Shown: positions 9,690 through 22,550 of the stretch, one piece after another
How the letters are laid out: each line of letters begins with the position of its first letter
How positions within the stretch are numbered: the stretch's first letter is position 1
NCBI RefSeq assembly: GCF_041154455.1
Contig: NZ_AP028664.1
Span: 1,675,001-1,739,000, forward strand
Reading direction: 5' to 3'
Length of the DNA: 64,000 nucleotides
DNA from: Variovorax sp. V213
GTDB taxonomy: Bacteria > Pseudomonadota > Gammaproteobacteria > Burkholderiales > Burkholderiaceae_C
Notes under the pieces: model-generated
What the model saw: only the letters and a program-made list of their open reading frames with translations
Databases searched by the model: none
What the model was told of the DNA's origin: nothing
Translations under genes and position numbers: made by a program

Positions 9690-11189
9690 ATGCACAAATT
9701 CGATGAGATGTATGAGCAGTTGCCCTATGCGGGGGCTGCAATCAGGCAACACTACAAGCGCTACGACCAATGGCTCGCGAAGCAACCCGGCGAAGTGATG
9801 CGGGCGCGTCGCGAGGAGGCGGAAATGATCTTCCGCCGGGTCGGCATCACCTTTGCGGTGTACGGCGCGAAGGACGAGGATGGTTCGGGTACCGAACGGC
9901 TCATACCGTTCGATCTGCTGCCGCGCATCATTCCCGCCCATGAGTGGGAGAGCATGGAAAAGGGGCTGGTGCAGCGCGTCACGGCGCTCAACCGCTTCCT
10001 GCATGACGTCTATCACGACCAGGAAATCATCAAGGCCGGCATCATTCCGGCCGAGCAGATCCTGAACAACGCGCAATTCCGCCCCGAAATGATGGGCGTC
10101 AGCGTGCCGCACAACGTCTACTCCAACATCTCGGGCATCGACATCGTCCGGGCGCCCGACGCCCAGGGCAACGGCGAGTACTACGTGCTCGAGGACAACC
10201 TGCGGGTGCCCAGCGGCGTGAGCTACATGCTCGAAAACCGCAAGATGATGATGCGGCTCTTCCCCGAGCTGTTCAACCAGAACCGCATCGCGCCCGTGGC
10301 GCACTACCCCGACCTGCTGCTCGAAACCCTGCGCGCCAGCGCGCCGGCTGCCACGGCCGAGCCCACGGTGGTGGTGCTGACCCCCGGCATGTACAACAGC
10401 GCCTACTTCGAGCACGCCTTCCTGGCCCAGCAGATGGGCGTGGAGCTGGTCGAAGGGCAAGACCTGTTCGTCCGCGACAACTTCGTCTACATGCGCACCA
10501 CGCGCGGGCCGAAGCGCGTGGACGTGATCTACCGCCGGGTCGACGACGACTTCCTCGACCCCGAGGTGTTCCGCCCCACGTCGACGCTCGGGTGCGCGGG
10601 CCTGATGCGCGCCTACCGCGACGGCAACGTTGTCATCTGCAATGCGGTGGGTACCGGCGTGGCCGACGACAAGTCGATCTACCCCTACGTGCCCAAGATG
10701 GTCGAGTTCTACCTCGGCGAGCAGCCGATCCTGAAGAACGTGCCCACCTACATGTGCCGCAACAAGGACGAGCTGCAGTACACGCTCGACAACATGAAGG
10801 ACCTGGTCGTCAAGGAGGTGCACGGCGCCGGCGGCTACGGCATGCTGATCGGCCCGGCCGCCACGCAGGCCGAGATCGAAGACTTCAAGAAGGCCGTGAT
10901 CGCCAAGCCCGACGGCTACATCGCGCAGCCCACGCTGAGCCTTTCCACCTCGCCGACCTTCGTCGACGCCGGCATTGCGCCGCGCCACATCGACCTGCGT
11001 CCGTTCGTGCTTTCGGGCAGCGAAGTGCAGATGGTGCCCGGCGGCCTCACGCGCGTGGCGCTCAAGGAAGGCTCGCTGGTGGTCAATTCGTCGCAGGGCG
11101 GGGGCACCAAGGACACCTGGATCCTCGAGGCGGACCGCGGCGCCAAGCCGAAGGCGACGCAGTCGCAAAGTCAATCGCAATCGGCCTAG
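9690..11189 (+). CDS. Circularly permuted ATP-grasp protein (stand-alone)
   Basis: 499 residues. The start is ATG 9690, with AAGGAG at 9672-9677; the spacing of 12 is slightly long. The whole protein is a circularly permuted ATP-grasp domain (DUF404/DUF407): VPHNVYSNISGIDIVR, PSGVSYMLENRKMM, TPGMYNSAYFEHAFLAQ, VEGQDLFVRD, YRRVDDDFLDP, then VVKEVHGAGGYGML and a C-terminal PRHIDLRPFVL. It is clearly homologous to residues about 100-550 of the fusion protein at 614-3367 but diverged, so this looks like an old paralogue. It is followed 39 bp later by the alpha-E gene. ATP-grasp enzymes join a carboxylate to an amine using ATP; the actual substrate is unknown. The tail is rich in Gln/Ser and looks disordered. 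Confidence 0.9.
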   Translation: MHKFDEMYEQLPYAGAAIRQHYKRYDQWLAKQPGEVMRARREEAEMIFRRVGITFAVYGAKDEDGSGTERLIPFDLLPRIIPAHEWESMEKGLVQRVTALNRFLHDVYHDQEIIKAGIIPAEQILNNAQFRPEMMGVSVPHNVYSNISGIDIVRAPDAQGNGEYYVLEDNLRVPSGVSYMLENRKMMMRLFPELFNQNRIAPVAHYPDLLLETLRASAPAATAEPTVVVLTPGMYNSAYFEHAFLAQQMGVELVEGQDLFVRDNFVYMRTTRGPKRVDVIYRRVDDDFLDPEVFRPTSTLGCAGLMRAYRDGNVVICNAVGTGVADDKSIYPYVPKMVEFYLGEQPILKNVPTYMCRNKDELQYTLDNMKDLVVKEVHGAGGYGMLIGPAATQAEIEDFKKAVIAKPDGYIAQPTLSLSTSPTFVDAGIAPRHIDLRPFVLSGSEVQMVPGGLTRVALKEGSLVVNSSQGGGTKDTWILEADRGAKPKATQSQSQSQSA

Positions 11190-11228
11190 CGCAGCAGGCA
11201 AGCAAGCAAGGAATCAGGAGAACAAACG

Positions 11229-12185
11229 ATGCTGTCACGCACCGCCGACCACCTCTACTGGATGTCGCGCTACACCGAGCGCGCGGAAAACACCGCGCGC
11301 ATGCTCGACGTCAACTACCAGACCTCGCTCCTGCCCCAGTCGGCCGAAGTGGCCAAGTACGGCTGGCAGGGCGTGCTTTCCATCAGCGAGCTGCTGCCCT
11401 CGTACAACAAGAAGTACGAACAGATCACGCCCCACGACGTGATGGAGTTCATGGTCAAGGACGAGAGCAATCCGTCCTCGATCGTCTCCTGCCTCAAGGC
11501 CGCGCGAGAAAACGCGCGCGCGGTTCGCGGCGCGCTCACCACCGAAGCCTGGGAAACCCAGAACACCACCTGGCTCGAAGTCAACCGCATGCTGCGCGCC
11601 GGCGATTTCGAGCGCGACCCGGCGCAGTTCTTCGAATGGGTCAAGTTCCGCTCGCACCTCTCGCGCGGCGTCACGCTGGGCACCATGCTGCAGGACGAGG
11701 CCTTCTACTTCTCGCGCCTGGGCACCTTCCTGGAGCGCGCCGACAACACCGCGCGGCTGGTGGACGTGAAGTTCCACGCCCTCAACAGCGAATTCTTCGG
11801 CACCGCCACCGAGGAAGACCAGGAGTACGACTTCTATCACTGGAGCGCCATCTTGCGCAGCGTCTCGGCCTTCGAGGTGTACCGCAAGGTGTACCGCGAC
11901 GTGATCAAGCCCGAGCGCGTGGCCGAGCTGCTCATTCTTCGTGCCGACATGCCGCGTTCGCTGCACGCGAGCCTGGTCGAGGTGGTGAACAACCTCGCCA
12001 AGGTGCAGAACGAGCAGAGCGCCGAAACCCAGCGCCGCGCCGGCAAGCTCCTGGCCGACCTGCAGTACGCGCGGGTCGACGAAATTCTTGCGACCGGGCT
12101 GCACGCCTATCTCACGCAGTTCCTTGACCGGGTGAACGAGCTGGGCGCGCGCATCAGCCAGGACTTCCTGGTTCCGGCGCAGTAA
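11229..12185 (+). CDS. Alpha-E domain protein
   Basis: 318 residues, almost entirely alpha-helical by composition, and a member of the alpha-E (DUF403) family. It opens with LSRTADHLYWMSRYTERAEN, the family hallmark. Later blocks include TLGTMLQDEAFYFSRLGTFLERADN and RVAELLILRADMPRSLHASL. Family members nearly always accompany a circularly permuted ATP-grasp protein, here 39 bp upstream, and the same pair is fused in the gene at 614-3367. It probably scaffolds or presents substrate to the ATP-grasp partner; this is inferred from gene order, not shown. A third partner, usually a small transglutaminase, does not follow: the next gene is convergent glpK 21 bp away. Confidence 0.9.
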   Translation: MLSRTADHLYWMSRYTERAENTARMLDVNYQTSLLPQSAEVAKYGWQGVLSISELLPSYNKKYEQITPHDVMEFMVKDESNPSSIVSCLKAARENARAVRGALTTEAWETQNTTWLEVNRMLRAGDFERDPAQFFEWVKFRSHLSRGVTLGTMLQDEAFYFSRLGTFLERADNTARLVDVKFHALNSEFFGTATEEDQEYDFYHWSAILRSVSAFEVYRKVYRDVIKPERVAELLILRADMPRSLHASLVEVVNNLAKVQNEQSAETQRRAGKLLADLQYARVDEILATGLHAYLTQFLDRVNELGARISQDFLVPAQ

Positions 12186-12206
12186 AGAACCGCGAGCCGA
12201 CGCGCC

Positions 12207-13700
12207 TCAGGTGGCGGTGGCTTGCCGCACCGCCCGCTCCCAGCGGGCCATCGACTCCTCGGCTTGCGCGCGGCCCATGGTGGGCATGAAGCGCCGTTCC
12301 ACCTTCCACAGCTTCGACAACTGCCGCGCGTCGCTGTAGACGCCGGTCGACAGGCCCGCGAGATAGGCGGCGCCGAGGGCGGTGGTCTCGATCACTTCGG
12401 GCCGCACCACGGGAATGCCCAGCAGGTCGGCCTGGAACTGCATCAGCAGGTCGTTCACGCTCGCGCCGCCATCCACGCGCAGCTCGGCCACCGGTGTGCC
12501 GCCGGCCGCGACCGCATCGCGGCTCATGGCCTGCAGCAGCGCGGCGCTCTGGTAGGCGATGCTTTCGAGCGCGGCGCGCGCGATGTGCGCCACCGTGGTT
12601 CCGCGCGTGAGGCCGGTGATCGTGCCACGCGCGTCGGCGTCCCAGTAGGGTGCGCCGAGGCCGGTGAAGGCCGGCACCATCATGACGCCGCCCGCGTCGG
12701 GCACGCTCTCGGCGAGCGACTGCACTTCGGCGCTGCCCTTGATGGCCTTGAGGCCGTCGCGTAGCCATTGCACCACGGCGCCGCCGACGAAGACGCTGCC
12801 TTCCATGGCGTACTGCGGTGTGGCGTCGGTCTGCGCGGCGCTGGTGACGAGCAAGCCGTTGTGCGACGGCTGGAACGCCGCACCCGTGTGCATCAGCAGG
12901 AAGCAGCCAGTGCCGTAAGTGTTCTTGGCCATGCCGGCCGCAAAGCAGGCCTGGCCGAAGAGGGCGCTCTGCTGGTCGCCGGCCACGCCGCCGATGGGCA
13001 GCGCGCGGCCGAGCAGGGCCGCATCGGTATCTGCAAAGTGCGAACTCGACGGCTGTACCTTCGGCATGAGCGCTGCGGGAATATCGAGCGCCTCGAGCAA
13101 GGCTGCATCCCATTCGTTGCTGTGCACGTTGAAGAGCATCGTGCGCGACGCGTTGCTCACGTCGGTCACGTGCACCTTGCCGCCGGTGAGCTGCCACATG
13201 AGCCAGCTGTCGACGGTGCCGAAGGCGAGTTCGCCGCGCTCGGCCTGGGCGCGCGCGCCAGGCACGTTGTCGAGCAGCCAGCGCAGCTTGGTGCCGGAGA
13301 AATAGGCGTCGATCACCAGCCCGGTTTTCTCCTGGATGGTGCCGGTCATGCCTTCGTCGCGCAGCTTTGCGCACAGCGGCTCGGCGCGCCGGTCTTGCCA
13401 GACGATGGCGTGGTGCACCGGCTGGCCCGTCTTGCGGTTCCACAGCACGGTGGTCTCGCGCTGGTTGGTGATGCCGATGGCGTGAATGTCCGCAGACTGG
13501 AGCTTGGCCTTGACGAGTACTTCGCGCGCGGTCGCAAGCTGGCTGCGCCAGATTTCCATCGGATCGTGCTCGACCCAGCCAGGCTGCGGGTAGATCTGCG
13601 TGAGCTCCTTCTGTGCGATGGCGACGATATGGCCTTCGCGGTCGAACACGATGCTGCGTGAGCTCGAAGTGCCCTGGTCGAGTGCGAGCAGGTAGGTCAT
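12207..13700 (-). CDS. glpK: Glycerol kinase
   Basis: 497 residues, the usual length. It phosphorylates glycerol to glycerol-3-phosphate with ATP in the cytoplasm. FGGY-kinase features are plain: N-terminal LALDQGTSSSRSIVFDREG (phosphate loop), GWVEHDPMEIW, the substrate region ITNQRETTVLWNRKTG, and a C-terminal RVDGGASVNDLLMQFQAD followed by ALGAAYLAGL. The start ATG at 13698-13700 has AAGGAA six bases upstream. It lies just downstream of glpR in the same direction (72 bp gap), so the pair is probably transcribed together, divergently from glpD and the importer. The stop is 21 bp from the convergent alpha-E gene. Confidence 0.97.
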   Translation of the reverse strand: MTYLLALDQGTSSSRSIVFDREGHIVAIAQKELTQIYPQPGWVEHDPMEIWRSQLATAREVLVKAKLQSADIHAIGITNQRETTVLWNRKTGQPVHHAIVWQDRRAEPLCAKLRDEGMTGTIQEKTGLVIDAYFSGTKLRWLLDNVPGARAQAERGELAFGTVDSWLMWQLTGGKVHVTDVSNASRTMLFNVHSNEWDAALLEALDIPAALMPKVQPSSSHFADTDAALLGRALPIGGVAGDQQSALFGQACFAAGMAKNTYGTGCFLLMHTGAAFQPSHNGLLVTSAAQTDATPQYAMEGSVFVGGAVVQWLRDGLKAIKGSAEVQSLAESVPDAGGVMMVPAFTGLGAPYWDADARGTITGLTRGTTVAHIARAALESIAYQSAALLQAMSRDAVAAGGTPVAELRVDGGASVNDLLMQFQADLLGIPVVRPEVIETTALGAAYLAGLSTGVYSDARQLSKLWKVERRFMPTMGRAQAEESMARWERAVRQATAT

Positions 13701-13772
13701 GGGTTTCCTTGGAGTCTGGTCATGCGTGGAGGCTTGCCTTGCGTTCTTGGCGCTGTTGTCCGGGGCGCACGC

Positions 13773-14540
13773 TCAGCCGCGCGCAATCTCGAGGCGCACC
13801 TGCGCCGCATGCAGCAGGTCGGTGAAAGGCGGTGGCGGCTCGGCGTCGGTAAAGAGCCGGTCGATCTGCGAGAGCGTACCCAGCTGGATCATCGCGGGCC
13901 GGTTGAACTTGCTTGCATCGGCCGCGAGCCACACCTCGCGCGCCTGCGCGATGATGGTCTGCGCCACTTTCACTTCGCGCAGGTCGAAGTCGCGCAGCGA
14001 CCCGTCGGCCTCGATGCTCGAGACGCCGATCAGTGCGATGTCCACCTTGAACTGGCGGATGAAATCGATGGTGGCCTCGCCCACGATGGCGCGGTCGCGC
14101 GGGCGCACCGAACCGCCCGCCACGATCACCTCGCACGAGGTGTTCCCGCTCAGGATGGTCGCCACGTTCAGGTTGTTGGTGATCACGCGCAGGCCCGTGT
14201 GCCGCAGCAGTGCCTTGGCAATGGCTTCGGTGGTGGTGCCGATGTTGAGGATCAGCGAGCAGTCGTTGGGCACCAGCTCGGCCACGCGCCGCGCGATGCG
14301 CGCCTTGCCTTCGGCATGCAGCGTTTCGCGCTGCTGGTAGCCGATGTTCTCGGTGGTGGAACTCGGCACCCGCACCCCGCCATGAAAGCGCGTGAGCAAG
14401 CCTTCGTCGGCCAGCCGCTGCACGTCGCGCCGCACCGTTTGCAGCGTGACGCCCAGCATGTCGGCCAGCTGCTCGACGGTGACGGAGCCGCGCGTGCGCA
14501 CGGTATCGAGAAGGTTGATCTGGCGCGGATTGGAGTTCAC
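13773..14540 (-). CDS. glpR: DeoR-family repressor of glycerol metabolism
   Basis: 255 residues. An N-terminal winged helix (about 3-55, VTVEQLADMLGVTLQTVRRDVQRLADEGLL) is followed by the DeoR sugar-phosphate-sensing domain (NIGTTTEAIAKALL, VITNNLNVA, VGEATIDFI, DASKF). GlpR proteins repress glp genes and are released by glycerol-3-phosphate. The position between glpK and the divergent glpD-glpSTPQUV operon supports the assignment. The start used is GTG at 14538-14540 with no clear ribosome binding site. It probably represses both its own operon and the importer from the 121-bp divergent region. Confidence 0.93.
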   Translation of the reverse strand: MNSNPRQINLLDTVRTRGSVTVEQLADMLGVTLQTVRRDVQRLADEGLLTRFHGGVRVPSSTTENIGYQQRETLHAEGKARIARRVAELVPNDCSLILNIGTTTEAIAKALLRHTGLRVITNNLNVATILSGNTSCEVIVAGGSVRPRDRAIVGEATIDFIRQFKVDIALIGVSSIEADGSLRDFDLREVKVAQTIIAQAREVWLAADASKFNRPAMIQLGTLSQIDRLFTDAEPPPPFTDLLHAAQVRLEIARG

Positions 14541-14661
14541 AGGGGCGTCGTAAAGAACGTGAAGACTCTCAGGAGAGTACAGGCCACGCCACTTTAAAGC
14601 GAAAGAAAACGAAGATTTCTAAGGGAAAACTCGGGGGAAAATCGCGTCAAAAGGAACCCAA
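14541..14661. promoter_or_regulatory. glpR-glpD divergent promoter region with candidate GlpR operator
   Basis: 121 bp, locally AT-richer than its surroundings. At 14599-14614 lies GCGAAAGAAAACGAAG, a run of direct CGAAA/GAAA-type repeats resembling the direct-repeat operators of DeoR-family repressors. AAGGA at 14651-14655 is the glpD ribosome binding site, six bases before ATG 14662. The operator call is a pattern inference. Confidence 0.45.
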
Positions 14662-16334
14662 ATGAAAAGACGCGAAAATACAATGGCGCCCTTCTGTGAC
14701 CGAAGTCACGAAACTACGGGCCCATTTTCTGTGAGCGATCTCTCCTCCAATTCGCCTCTGCCGGCAACCGATTGCGACGTTCTGATCGTTGGTGGCGGCA
14801 TCAATGGTTGCGGCATTGCGCGCGACCTGGCGGGCCGGGGCTGGCGCGTGGTGCTGTGCGAAAAGGACGATCTCGCCTCGCACACGTCTTCCTCGTCCAC
14901 CAAGCTCATCCACGGCGGGCTGCGCTACCTGGAGTACTACGAGTTCTCGCTCGTGCGCAAGGCGCTGCAGGAGCGCGAGGTGCTGCTCAAGAGCGCGCCC
15001 CACATCATGTGGCCGCTGCGCTTCGTGATGCCGCACGACCCGTCGATGCGGCCGGCCTGGATGATCCGCATCGGCCTGTTCATGTACGACCACCTTGCCA
15101 AGCGCGAAGTGCTGCCGGGCTCGCGCAGCATCGATCTGCGCAGCCACGCAGCGGGCGCGCCGCTCAAGCCGCAGTTCAAGCGCGGTTTTGTCTATTCCGA
15201 CGGCTGGGTGGACGATGCGCGGCTGGTGGTGCTCAATGCCATCGATGCCAGGGCGCGCGGCGCCGAGGTGCTCACGCGCACCCGCTGCGTCCATGCGCAG
15301 CGCGATGCCGACGGCTGGACCGCCACGCTCGAAGGCGCGGACGGCGGCATTCGCGTGGTGCGCGCCCGCGCCGTGGTCAATGCCGCGGGGCCGTGGGCCG
15401 AATCGTTCCTGCGCGGCGTGGCGCAATCGGCCAAGGGCGAGGCGCTGGCCACCCGGCACCTGCGGCTGGTCAAGGGCAGCCACATCGTGGTGCCGCGCCT
15501 GTTCGAGCACGACCATGCCTACATCTTTCAGAATCCCGACAAGCGGATCATCTTCGCGATTCCGTACCAGGACGAGTTCACGCTGATCGGCACCACCGAC
15601 ATCGAGCTGAACGGCGACGATCCCGGCGCGGCGCGCATTGCCGAGGAAGAAATTTCCTATCTCTGCATGCAGGCGAGCCGCTATTTCGAGAAGCCGATCA
15701 AGCCGGCCGACGTGGTCTGGACCTATTCGGGCGTGCGCCCGCTGCTCGACGATGCGTCGGGCGACCCGTCCGCCGTCACGCGCGACTACATGCTCGAATC
15801 GAACACCGCGGCGGCGCCGCTCCTGTCGGTGTGGGGCGGCAAGATCACGACCTTCCGCAAGCTGGCCGAAGACGCGGCCGACGAGGTCGGCAAGATGCTC
15901 GGGCAGTCGAGCGCGCAGCGTCCTGCGTGGACCGACGGCGCCTTCCTGGCCGGCGGCGATCTATCCGCGTGGATCGGTGCCGCCACGCGGCCCGACGACG
16001 ATTTCGAGCGCTTCGTGGCCGCGGTGCAGGCCCGCTATCCATGGCTCGATGCCAAGCTCGCGCGCCGGCTGGCCCGCGCCTACGGCGCACGCGTAGCCGA
16101 GCTCCTGGGCGATGCGCAGTCCATGGCCGACATGGGCGAAGCGGTGGCGCCCGGGCTTCACGAGCGCGAACTGCGCTTCCTGCAGGAGAACGAGTGGGCC
16201 GTGAGTGCCGACGACGTGCTCTGGCGCCGGTCGAAGCTCGGCCTGCGCTATACGGCCGAAGAGCGCGCGCAAGTGGCCGACTGGCTGCAGGCGCGCGCAA
16301 CCAACAACCTCTACATGATCAACGGGAAGCGCTG

Positions 16335-16335
<1 letters not shown>
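14662..16335 (+). CDS. glpD: Aerobic glycerol-3-phosphate dehydrogenase
   Basis: 557 residues from ATG 14662. This start is favoured by AAGGA six bases upstream; ATG 14683 and GTG 14731 are alternatives closer to the usual N-terminus. The FAD-binding motif VGGGINGCGIARDLAGRG is at about residues 42-59, followed by the family hallmarks SSSSTKLIHGGLRYLEYYEF, KGSHIVVPR, IIFAIPYQDEFTLIGTTD and GVRPLLDD. It is colinear with E. coli GlpD throughout. The enzyme oxidises glycerol-3-phosphate to dihydroxyacetone phosphate at the membrane and passes electrons to ubiquinone. It is the first gene of the operon that continues into the glycerol importer; its TGA overlaps the next ATG by one base. Confidence 0.95.
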
Positions 16336-17408
<1,073 letters not shown>

Positions 17409-17410
17409 CT

Positions 17411-18481
17411 ATGGCTCGCATCGATCTCGACCTGGCGCACGCCTACCGGCCCAACCCCACGCAGGACAGCGACTATGCGCTGCTGCCGCTCAAGATGAGC
17501 TTCCGCGACGGCGGCGCCTACGCCTTGCTCGGCCCCTCGGGCTGCGGCAAGACGACCATGCTCAACATCATCTCGGGCCTCTTGGTGCCTTCGCAGGGCA
17601 CGGTGACGTTCGACGGGCGCGACATGACGCGCGCCACGCCGCAGGAACGCAACATCGCGCAGGTGTTCCAGTTCCCGGTGATCTACGACACCATGACTGT
17701 GGCCGAGAACCTCGCATTTCCGCTGCGCAACCGCAAGGTGCCGGAAGACCAGATCAAGAAGCGCGTGGGCGAGATCGCCGAGATGCTCGACATGAGCGGG
17801 CAGCTCAACCAGCGCGCTGCAGGCCTCGCGGCCGACGCCAAGCAGAAGATATCGCTCGGCCGCGGGCTGGTGCGCAGCGACGTGTCGGCGGTGCTGTTCG
17901 ACGAGCCGCTCACGGTGATCGATCCCCACCTCAAGTGGCAGCTGCGGCGCAAGCTCAAGCAGATCCACCGCGAGCTGAAGCTCACGCTGATCTATGTCAC
18001 GCACGACCAGGTCGAGGCGCTCACCTTCGCCGAAGAGGTGGTGGTGATGACGCGCGGCAAGGCCGTGCAGGTGGGCAGCGCCGAGGCGCTGTTCGAGCGC
18101 CCGGCCCACACCTTCGTCGGCCACTTCATCGGCTCGCCCGGCATGAACTTCCTGTCCGCGAAGAGCGCGAACGGCGCGCTCGAAGTCGCGGGCACACCGC
18201 TCGTGCCGACGCGCGAGCTGCCGCAGGGTGCGCTCAAGATCGGCATCCGGCCCGAATACCTGCGCCTGTCGAACGCGGGCGCCGCCGGTGCCGTGCCGGC
18301 TGTGGTGAAGCAGGTGCAGGACATCGGCACGCACGCGATGCTGAGCGCCGAGATCGACGGCGGCGTGGTCAAGGTACGGCTGCACTCGGACGACCAGCCG
18401 CCGGCAGTGGGCGACACCGTGTGGCTGCGGGTGCTGGACACCCACACCTGCTATTACAAGGACGAGGAGCTGGTGGCATGA
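17411..18481 (+). CDS. glpT: Glycerol ABC importer ATPase subunit 2 (GlpT-type)
   Basis: 356 residues. The start is ATG 17411, three bases after the glpS stop. It has a canonical Walker A GPSGCGKT (41-48), Walker B VLFDEP, and an intact H-loop (His198 in VTHDQVEA). The ABC signature is not LSGGQ: the equivalent positions read LAADA (139-143), in AGLAADAKQKISLGRGL. A TOBE-like C-terminal domain is present. This subunit complements GlpS, which keeps the signature but lacks the H-loop His. The gene symbol follows the rhizobial glycerol-transporter usage and is unrelated to the E. coli glycerol-3-phosphate antiporter GlpT. The stop overlaps the start of the mini-ORF repeat (ATGA at 18478-18481). 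Confidence 0.9.
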   Translation: MARIDLDLAHAYRPNPTQDSDYALLPLKMSFRDGGAYALLGPSGCGKTTMLNIISGLLVPSQGTVTFDGRDMTRATPQERNIAQVFQFPVIYDTMTVAENLAFPLRNRKVPEDQIKKRVGEIAEMLDMSGQLNQRAAGLAADAKQKISLGRGLVRSDVSAVLFDEPLTVIDPHLKWQLRRKLKQIHRELKLTLIYVTHDQVEALTFAEEVVVMTRGKAVQVGSAEALFERPAHTFVGHFIGSPGMNFLSAKSANGALEVAGTPLVPTRELPQGALKIGIRPEYLRLSNAGAAGAVPAVVKQVQDIGTHAMLSAEIDGGVVKVRLHSDDQPPAVGDTVWLRVLDTHTCYYKDEELVA

Positions 18482-18542
18482 GCGCAGCGCAGGGCCGCCC
18501 CAAGCAAGCTCGCACCGCAGTGCGGAGCACGGAGGTATTTCA

Positions 18543-18546
<4 letters not shown>
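18478..18546 (+). repeat. Mini-ORF coupling repeat, copy 1 (22-codon ORF between glpT and glpP)
   Basis: The 69 bp from ATG 18478 to TGA 18546 read as a 22-residue Arg/Lys-rich peptide (starts MSAAQGRPKQ, ends RSTEVFQ). The ATG overlaps the glpT stop as ATGA, and its TGA overlaps the glpP ATG 18543 (ATGA). The end contains GGAGGT at 18531-18536, six bases before the glpP start. The core has a hairpin CGCAC-cgca-GTGCG (18511-18524). An almost identical copy of equal length lies at 28532-28600: 60 of 69 bases match by hand count, and 33 consecutive bases (18492-18524) are identical. It may be a translated coupler or an inserted intergenic repeat. Confidence 0.85.
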
Positions 18547-19429
<883 letters not shown>

Positions 19430-19433
<4 letters not shown>

Positions 19434-20242
19434 ACGAAAAAAGATTCCACAAGCGCAGCATCTTCCTGGTGCTGTACATCCTGTTCGCGCTGCTGCCCAT
19501 CTACTGGATGGTCAACATGAGCTTCAAGACGAACGAGGAGATCGTCTCGAGCTTCTCGTTCTTCCCGCATGAGCTCACCTGGGCCAACTACGCGCGCATC
19601 TTCACCGACGAGTCGTGGTACTCGGGCTACATCAACAGCCTGATCTACGTGGCGATCAACACGGTGATCTCGCTCACCGTGGCGCTGCCGGCGGCGTACG
19701 CGTTCTCGCGCTATTCGTTCCTGGGCGACAAGCACGTGTTCTTCTGGCTGCTGACCAACCGCATGACGCCGCCCGCGGTGTTCCTGCTGCCGTTCTTCCA
19801 GCTGTACAGCACGGTCGGCCTGATGGACACGCACCTGGGCGTGGCGCTGGCGCACCTTTTGTTCAACGTGCCGCTGGCGGTGTGGATTCTGGAAGGCTTC
19901 ATGAGCGGAATTCCGCGCGAGATCGACGAGACGGCGTACATCGACGGCTACTCGTTCCCGCGCTTCTTCGTCAGGATCTTCCTGCCGCTCATCAAGGCCG
20001 GCGTGGGCGTGGCGGCGTTCTTCTGCTTCATGTTCAGCTGGGTCGAGCTGTTGCTGGCCCGCACGCTGACCAGCGTGAACGCCAAGCCGATCGTCGCGAC
20101 CATGACGCGCACGGTGAGCGCCTCGGGCATGGACTGGGCCACGCTGGCAGCGGCTGGGGTGCTGACCATCGTGCCTGGCGCGATCGTGATCTGGTTTGTC
20201 CGCCACTACATCGCAAAAGGCTTTGCGATGGGTCGTGTCTAA
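19430..20242 (+). CDS. glpQ: Glycerol ABC importer permease (GlpQ-type)
   Basis: 270 residues with about six transmembrane helices, of the MalG-like permease family. The EAA loop is DETAYIDGYSFPRFFVRIFLP. The start is ATG 19430, overlapping the glpP stop (ATGA). It pairs with GlpP to form the channel for glycerol. The symbol again follows the rhizobial importer and is not the E. coli phosphodiesterase GlpQ. GlpU follows 12 bp later. Confidence 0.93.
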
Positions 20243-20254
20243 GGAGACAAGTAG

Positions 20255-20563
20255 ATGTTCGACTGGATGGTCTGGACCACCCCGGTGGCCGTTTTCTTCA
20301 TCTGCATCGCGCTCATGCTGGTCGGCATGACGGTGTGGGAGTTCAAGTCGCCCACCACCATGCGGCGCGGCTGGCTGCCCATTGCCACGACGCGCGGCGA
20401 TCGCCTTTTCATCGGCCTGCTGTCGGCGGCCTACCTGAACCTGGTCTTCATCGGCCTGGCCGGCAAGCTCCAGGAATGGCTGAGCCTGCAGGCCGAGCCC
20501 TCGATCTGGATCAGCTTCGTGCTGTCGATGTTTCTCCTGGCGCTGGTGATGCGCAAAGGCTAG
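20255..20563 (+). CDS. glpU: Small membrane protein of the glycerol importer (GlpU, DUF2160)
   Basis: 102 residues with three hydrophobic segments (about 8-28, 49-70 and 82-98) and a short positively charged loop after the first. Family DUF2160 proteins occur next to glycerol-type ABC importers and were named GlpU in the rhizobial operon; the biochemical role is unknown. AAGGAG lies just upstream of ATG 20255. It ends 95 bp before glpV. Confidence 0.85.
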   Translation: MFDWMVWTTPVAVFFICIALMLVGMTVWEFKSPTTMRRGWLPIATTRGDRLFIGLLSAAYLNLVFIGLAGKLQEWLSLQAEPSIWISFVLSMFLLALVMRKG

Positions 20564-20590
20564 GTCCAAGGATTCTTTTTCAGACGCGAC

Positions 20591-20614
20591 CGGCTCTCCG
20601 CCTCCCCGGAGCCG
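20591..20614 (+). other. Intra-operon hairpin between glpU and glpV
   Basis: CGGCTC (20591-20596) pairs with GAGCCG (20609-20614) across a 12-base loop, just before the glpV ribosome binding region. No U-tract follows immediately (only an A-run, 20621-20626), so it is more likely an mRNA-stabilising structure that raises binding-protein expression than a terminator. Confidence 0.4.
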
Positions 20615-20658
20615 CGATCGAAAAAACCGGGGAAGCTTTCAACCGAGGAGACAGACTC

Positions 20659-22389
<1,731 letters not shown>

Positions 22390-22419
22390 CCGCCTGCGTT
22401 TCTTGCAAAACAGCCGACC

Positions 22420-22451
22420 AGGGCCGCGCCGAAGGGTGCGGCCCTTTTTTT
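22420..22451 (+). terminator. Rho-independent terminator of the glycerol operon
   Basis: An 11-bp stem (22420-22430 with 22435-22445, one G-U pair) and a GAAG loop, followed by a run of seven T (22445-22451). It begins 31 bp after the glpV stop. Confidence 0.9.
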
Positions 22452-22550
22452 CGTCCCTATCCGTGGGGCCGGCGCGACGGCATGACCAATGGCAGATGCG
22501 CCAGTGCGACGCTTGGCTTACATTCGACGGCCCCCGCTCAGCCCCAGCAA

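Noticed and set aside
22482..22550. Upstream start of the DarA-like gene
   Set aside because: The extra 23 residues precede the flavodoxin-like nucleotide loop without known homology; neither start has a strong ribosome binding site, so the choice remains soft.
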